Under the pieces are notes generated by a model. That model was not told where the DNA came from and did not search any database. It saw nothing but the letters and a program-made list of their open reading frames with translations. Positions 6,001 to 6,604 of a DNA stretch of 6,604 nt are shown here, in pieces. The stretch lies in contig JAGOUK010000075.1 of the NCBI GenBank assembly GCA_018061225.1, positions 1-6,604 on the forward strand. Reading direction: 5' to 3'. The DNA is from Candidatus Omnitrophota bacterium (GTDB taxonomy: Bacteria > Omnitrophota > Gorgyraeia > 2-02-FULL-51-18 > JAGOUK01). The translations under genes and the position numbers were made by a program. Position 1 is the stretch's first letter. Each line of letters begins with the position of its first letter.

Positions 6001-6604
6001 TCGTCTCTCTACAGGCCTTTGAGAACGGCAATCACCGGATCGGTGACTTCGTCATGAACTTCATACTTGCCAAGAACGGATTCCCGACATTCGTCCTTAC
6101 GACCTCCAATGTGGTCGAGTATTACAGACTTTTTAACACAAGCGCATTGCGCGGCAAGACGCCGGCCGATGTGTCGGGTCGAGTCTCGTTTATCCGGCGG
6201 GAGATCCGTAACCATACGCCCGCGCGGATCCATACGGCCCGAACAGCGACGCTTAAAGACGGGGCCCGGATGGCGGAAGATGATCCGGATACTGTCAGCG
6301 AAACGCGGAAACTGTTTGGACAAGGGACCCGAAAGATCAACAAGGCTTCAGAAGACGCTTCCGGCGACGATCTGAGGATCGCCGGCTTCACGGATCTGGA
6401 ACACGCCTTTTTACGTCATCAGACGACCGCGGAAGAGCGTCATGAGATCCTGGAGTATCTTTTAAGTCATTTAAGACCCCCGCTCACCACCGGCAAGGCT
6501 GATACGCATGCCGCCGTTCAAAATAAAGACTTGGCCGAATCAGTGCTGCACCACGTCCTTCAGCAAATGCCGCATCAGATCCGGATCCAGGAATTCACGG
6601 ACAT
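1..6604 (+). CDS. Giant multidomain protein, internal fragment (partial at both ends)
   Basis: The reading frame beginning at base 3 runs through the entire window without a stop, giving 2200 residues. Bases 1-2 and 6603-6604 belong to codons that continue outside. No start codon can be chosen, because the frame is already open at the left edge. In order, the chain holds a GxxH TraB/ChaN-like module, a membrane hairpin, an unknown helical domain, a kinase-fold module, a PP2C phosphatase, a Tat-like segment with a possible CheD-like domain, a membrane segment, a Fic-like domain and the start of a further module. A [GA]AR[ML]A motif recurs at the module borders. Only three cysteines occur (residues 140, 1274, 1600). 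Length, the absence of stops, consistent codon use and intact PP2C motifs argue that this is a real gene and not a chance open frame. The overall function is unknown; a multi-enzyme protein-modifying polyprotein is my inference. Omnitrophota origin is plausible but unproven. Confidence 0.95.
3..968 (+). other. TraB/ChaN-like module with GGFH signature (residues 1-322)
   Basis: This mostly helical region ends in a Rossmann-like strand-motif-helix-strand pattern. ARRDSAMVSNLV (about 249-260) is followed by VLVAGGFHAPGLERELRTRG (273-292) and then the strand ISYLLVIP. The GxxH signature (G277, H280) followed by a G-L-x(3)-L-x(3)-G helix resembles the C-terminal part of the TraB/PrgY/Tiki/ChaN superfamily, which often has an R-N/D-x(2)-M/A helix just upstream. 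The N-terminal part of such a domain, which would carry the first histidine or glutamate signature, would lie before the window, or the domain may be a divergent version with a long helical insert (about 60-230). From memory, similar GGFH-type segments occur in uncharacterised Omnitrophota proteins. Catalytic activity cannot be claimed. The family-level fold call is moderate; the function is unknown. Confidence 0.4.
1062..1076 (+). repeat. Degenerate border motif AARMH (residues 354-358)
   Basis: AARM is followed by His instead of Ala, and the codons (gcc gcg cgc atg cac) differ from the near-fixed form used by the other copies. It lies 30 residues after the end of the GGFH module. This may be an eroded copy or a chance match. 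Confidence 0.35.
1269..1283 (+). repeat. Border motif copy GARLA (residues 423-427)
   Basis: The DNA ggcgcgcggttggcg differs by one base (a to t, Met to Leu) from the 15-mer at 2526 and 3378. It lies just before the membrane hairpin, so it occupies the same border position as the perfect copies. The single-base difference makes it a convincing variant member of the motif set. Confidence 0.6.
1320..1505 (+). other. Membrane hairpin, two predicted transmembrane helices (residues 440-501)
   Basis: Two long hydrophobic runs are separated by a short Arg-rich turn. The first (about 440-469) reads LRVIMVSTALVYAAYAVAGI and continues into a Gly/Ala-rich stretch. The turn includes W-R-G-S-A-G-L-R-L-G-R-I-K (472-484). 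The second run (about 485-501) reads TAIFALALSAVFLLGAL. By the positive-inside rule, the basic loop would be cytoplasmic and both flanks would lie on the opposite face of the membrane. That topology is inference. It implies the giant protein is membrane-anchored here, unless the chain is processed nearby. The hairpin opens the module that follows GARLA. Confidence 0.75.
1509..2525 (+). other. Helical domain of unknown family (residues 503-841)
   Basis: I do not recognise this region. It reads as predominantly alpha-helical with charged amphipathic stretches: LSDFIQLRHLSVEQRRNLMD near 508-527, FADELQSLSRRVLQERV near 625-641, and a strongly basic segment PRLRLKLWKLKPLMRP near 721-736. An aromatic patch, W-S-G-M-F-W-Y-Q-G-F-A-G-W, occupies 780-792. 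No catalytic signature, metal site or nucleotide-binding loop is visible. It follows directly on the membrane hairpin and ends at the first perfect GARMA, so hairpin plus helical domain may form one membrane-associated module of about 415 residues. The boundary between one and two subdomains cannot be fixed by eye. Confidence 0.5.
2526..2540 (+). repeat. Border motif GARMA (residues 842-846)
   Basis: The DNA ggcgcgcggatggcg is identical to the copy at 3378. The match with the copy at 4536 extends over 18 bases (gcgcggatggcggaccat, here 2529-2546), giving ARMADH in both. It separates the unknown helical domain from the kinase-fold module. A GGGGAGG run lies seven bases before the motif's ATG codon (2535). 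Confidence 0.85.
2541..3377 (+). other. Kinase-fold module, probably a pseudokinase or atypical kinase (residues 847-1125)
   Basis: After a charged helical lead-in (847-903), the pattern fits a protein-kinase-like fold. A basic strand region and then LFMKFY (926-931) would supply the beta-3 lysine, K929. EILSEVAYH (943-951) would be helix C with its glutamate, E943 or E947. LEIQEMAPGGEL (986-997) reads like a hinge followed by the G-G-x-L start of helix D. L-G-R-L-H (1015-1019) resembles the end of helix E, and FIDLG (1060-1064) matches the DFG position with D1062. The catalytic loop is abnormal: aligning K-R-A-H-V-F-V-D (1043-1050) on the usual K-P-E-N-V-F-V-D puts Ala1041 at the catalytic Asp and His1046 at the metal-binding Asn. 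An alternative uses D1026 in F-D-R-D-L-F (1023-1028). The module directly precedes the PP2C phosphatase, suggesting opposed or regulatory roles. The fold call is by eye; activity is doubtful. Confidence 0.5.
3378..3392 (+). repeat. Border motif GARMA (residues 1126-1130)
   Basis: The 15-mer ggcgcgcggatggcg is identical to that at 2526. It lies between the last helix of the kinase-fold module (S-E-Y-K-R-G-L-A-D-R-A-E) and the first strand of the PP2C domain (A-V-A-S-R-G), leaving almost no linker on the phosphatase side. A GAAGG run lies seven bases before its ATG (3387). Confidence 0.85.
3393..4514 (+). other. PP2C/PPM-family Ser/Thr protein phosphatase domain (residues 1131-1504)
   Basis: All the hallmark metal-site motifs of metal-dependent Ser/Thr phosphatases occur in order. 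These are AVASRGKYG-DEENQD (D1145), AVFDGVGG (D1163, G1164), YSATTALIALV with the T1247-T1248 pair, NYGDCQSAVW (G1272-D1273), MLYTDGIGDNL (D1412-G1413) and RDDATVVVI (D1494-D1495). Every aspartate expected to hold the two Mn/Mg ions is present, so the domain is probably active in removing phosphate from Ser/Thr of partner proteins. At about 375 residues it is longer than the roughly 240 of a minimal bacterial PP2C. The extra length lies mostly between D1273 and D1412, including a basic helical part (Q-R-R-L-K-W-N), a His/Glu-rich turn (G-H-S-H-A-E-P-E-D-R) and no clear L-T-x-D-H motif. A second insert, about 1440-1490, precedes the final DD. Its likely counterpart is the adjacent kinase-fold module. 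No membrane segment lies within it. Confidence 0.95.
4533..4547 (+). repeat. Border motif AARMA (residues 1511-1515)
   Basis: The DNA gcggcgcggatggcg differs from the GARMA form by the first codon (Ala for Gly). Positions 4536-4553 repeat exactly the 18 bases at 2529-2546. It follows the last PP2C strand after a short Pro/Ala linker (T-A-P-P-A) and comes eight residues before the Tat-like segment. Confidence 0.85.
4569..4616 (+). other. Internal Tat-signal-like segment (residues 1523-1538)
   Basis: MTRRSALAAIAAAVGL has the organisation of a twin-arginine signal peptide: a Met, a paired Arg (R1525-R1526) in the setting T-R-R-S-A-L, then an Ala-rich weakly hydrophobic core, followed by a Pro/Gly/Ala region (RPDRAPGSDA) that could hold a signal-peptidase site. 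Such a signal normally begins a protein. Here it is internal and comes just after an AARMA motif. No convincing Shine-Dalgarno sequence precedes ATG 4569. It could be a relic of a once-separate exported protein fused into the chain, a functional signal exposed by cleavage at the motif, or a coincidental helix. Confidence 0.45.
4647..5099 (+). other. Possible CheD-like Cys/His deamidase-fold module (residues 1549-1699)
   Basis: A strand-rich beginning (GRVYLLDSGEIVPAG) leads to D-G-E-C-N-L-L-L-V (C1600), then G-V-M-G-V-A-H-L-A-N-G (H1618) 18 residues later. A helix (VEEQFDGLMGHLAAVGI), a strand-like AQLIRYG and N-V-V-E-G-R-P-F-M-D-V-W-K-E-V-L follow. CheD, the chemoreceptor glutamine deamidase, has a Cys in G-S-C-V-x-V and a His about 17 residues on in G-G-x-x-H, followed by a long helix, a G-G strand and a helix starting at a conserved Asn, so the order matches. 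C1600 is one of only three cysteines in the window. Against the call, the T-L-G-L-G-S-C motif is absent; S1593 would have to replace the catalytic Thr. The call is tentative. If correct, the module would deamidate or otherwise process Gln on a partner protein. Confidence 0.3.
5100..5555 (+). other. Linker with one predicted transmembrane helix (residues 1700-1851)
   Basis: A charged region (about 1700-1770) with a possible helical segment (NVMRRMWSNLVRRDDESFEI) precedes a hydrophobic Gly-rich run, IWELIAAGATGLTGILLGG, continuing to about residue 1808 (bases 5355-5426). The strongly basic stretch PVRLLRSRVPINRP follows directly, which by the positive-inside rule would place the C-terminal side in the cytoplasm. 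A Ser/Gly-rich tail (SFRSPGSGEGMDRS) then leads into the next AARMA. The membrane segment would close the module that begins with the Tat-like segment, giving it a membrane anchor at each end. Confidence 0.6.
5556..5570 (+). repeat. Border motif AARMA (residues 1852-1856)
   Basis: The DNA gccgcgcggatggcg shares the 12-base core gcgcggatggcg with the copies at 2529, 3381 and 4536. It separates the Ser/Gly-rich tail after the membrane segment from the first helix of the Fic-like module, starting A-W-V-D-R-A-I. Confidence 0.85.
5571..6260 (+). other. Fic/DOC-family module with altered catalytic motif (residues 1857-2086)
   Basis: The region LQAFENGNHRIGDFVMNFIL (2003-2022), then A-K-N-G-F-P-T-F-V-L-T, matches the Fic motif H-P-F-x-x-G-N-G-R-x-x-R and the following helix and loop. 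FEN-GN-R (F2006, G2009, N2010, R2012) is kept, and the preceding helix EDEVVSYAADVFSRIVSL is in the expected place. However, the catalytic His is Gln2004, the metal-binding acidic residue is Asn2008, the second Gly is His2011 and the last Arg is Asp2015. Fic enzymes transfer AMP or other phosphate-bearing groups to Ser/Thr/Tyr hydroxyls; without the His, AMP transfer is unlikely, so this may be a binding pseudo-enzyme or a variant chemistry. NVVEYYRLF (2036-2044) fits the usual distal Fic helix. A clear inhibitory S/T-x(3)-E-G/N helix was not identified. The module is neatly bounded by AARMA and GARMA. Confidence 0.75.
6261..6275 (+). repeat. Border motif GARMA (residues 2087-2091)
   Basis: The protein sequence is identical to the copies at 842 and 1126, but the DNA (ggggcccggatggcg) differs at three bases from the 2526/3378 form. 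Protein-level conservation is therefore kept despite synonymous change. It ends the Fic-like module and opens the next one, followed by acidic E-D-D-P-D. Confidence 0.8.
6276..6604 (+). other. Start of a further module, truncated by the window (residues 2092-2200)
   Basis: I do not recognise this part. An acidic start (EDDPDTVSE) is followed by a basic patch (TRKLFGQGTRKINKAS) and then amphipathic helices such as EERHEILEYLLSHL and LAESVLHHVLQQM. The reading frame is open at the last base. The sequence beyond the window is needed to identify it. Confidence 0.5.

Noticed and set aside
6009..6391. Three overlapping open frames on both strands (104, 102 and 89 codons)
   Set aside because: They overlap the Fic motif and the GARMA copy in the real frame. 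Mutually overlapping frames of similar length are typical of GC-biased coding DNA.
1..6604. tRNA, rRNA, CRISPR, insertion sequence or attachment site
   Set aside because: None was seen. The only repeated DNA longer than about 12 bases that I noticed is explained by the border motif.

Overview
The whole window is the interior of one very long protein-coding gene on the + strand. The frame starting at base 3 is open from end to end: 2200 sense codons, no stop, and neither the true start nor the true stop inside the window. Residue n below is the codon starting at base 3n (residue 1 = bases 3-5). No intergenic DNA, RNA gene, insertion sequence, CRISPR array or terminator was seen. The organism is probably a moderately GC-rich bacterium using the standard code. 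The giant size, the kinase-like/PP2C/Fic-type module mix and the recurrent GARMA motif remind me of Omnitrophota (former OP3, PVC group), a phylum known for extremely long genes. That placement is inference from memory and has not been tested by a search.

Layout, N- to C-terminal: a TraB/ChaN-like module with a GGFH signature (residues 1-322); a linker with degenerate copies of the motif (AARMH 354-358, GARLA 423-427); a two-helix membrane hairpin (about 440-501); a helical domain I do not recognise (503-841); GARMA (842-846); a kinase-fold module with a degraded catalytic loop (about 904-1120); GARMA (1126-1130); a complete PP2C/PPM Ser/Thr phosphatase (1131-1504); AARMA (1511-1515); a Tat-signal-like segment (1523-1538); a possible CheD-like Cys/His deamidase-fold module (about 1549-1699); a linker with one membrane segment (1785-1808); AARMA (1852-1856); a Fic-family module whose catalytic His is replaced by Gln (1857-2086); GARMA (2087-2091); and the start of another, unidentified module.

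The most striking signal is the five-residue motif [GA]-A-R-[ML]-A. It sits at nearly every module boundary and nowhere inside the recognisable domains, and its codons are almost invariant. The simplest reading is a modular polyprotein or giant multi-enzyme chain of protein-modifying (or pseudo-enzyme) domains, punctuated by a short element. That element could be a protease site, a docking linker, or the scar of repeated module insertion. These functions are inferred; only the motif, its spacing and the domain signatures are seen directly.
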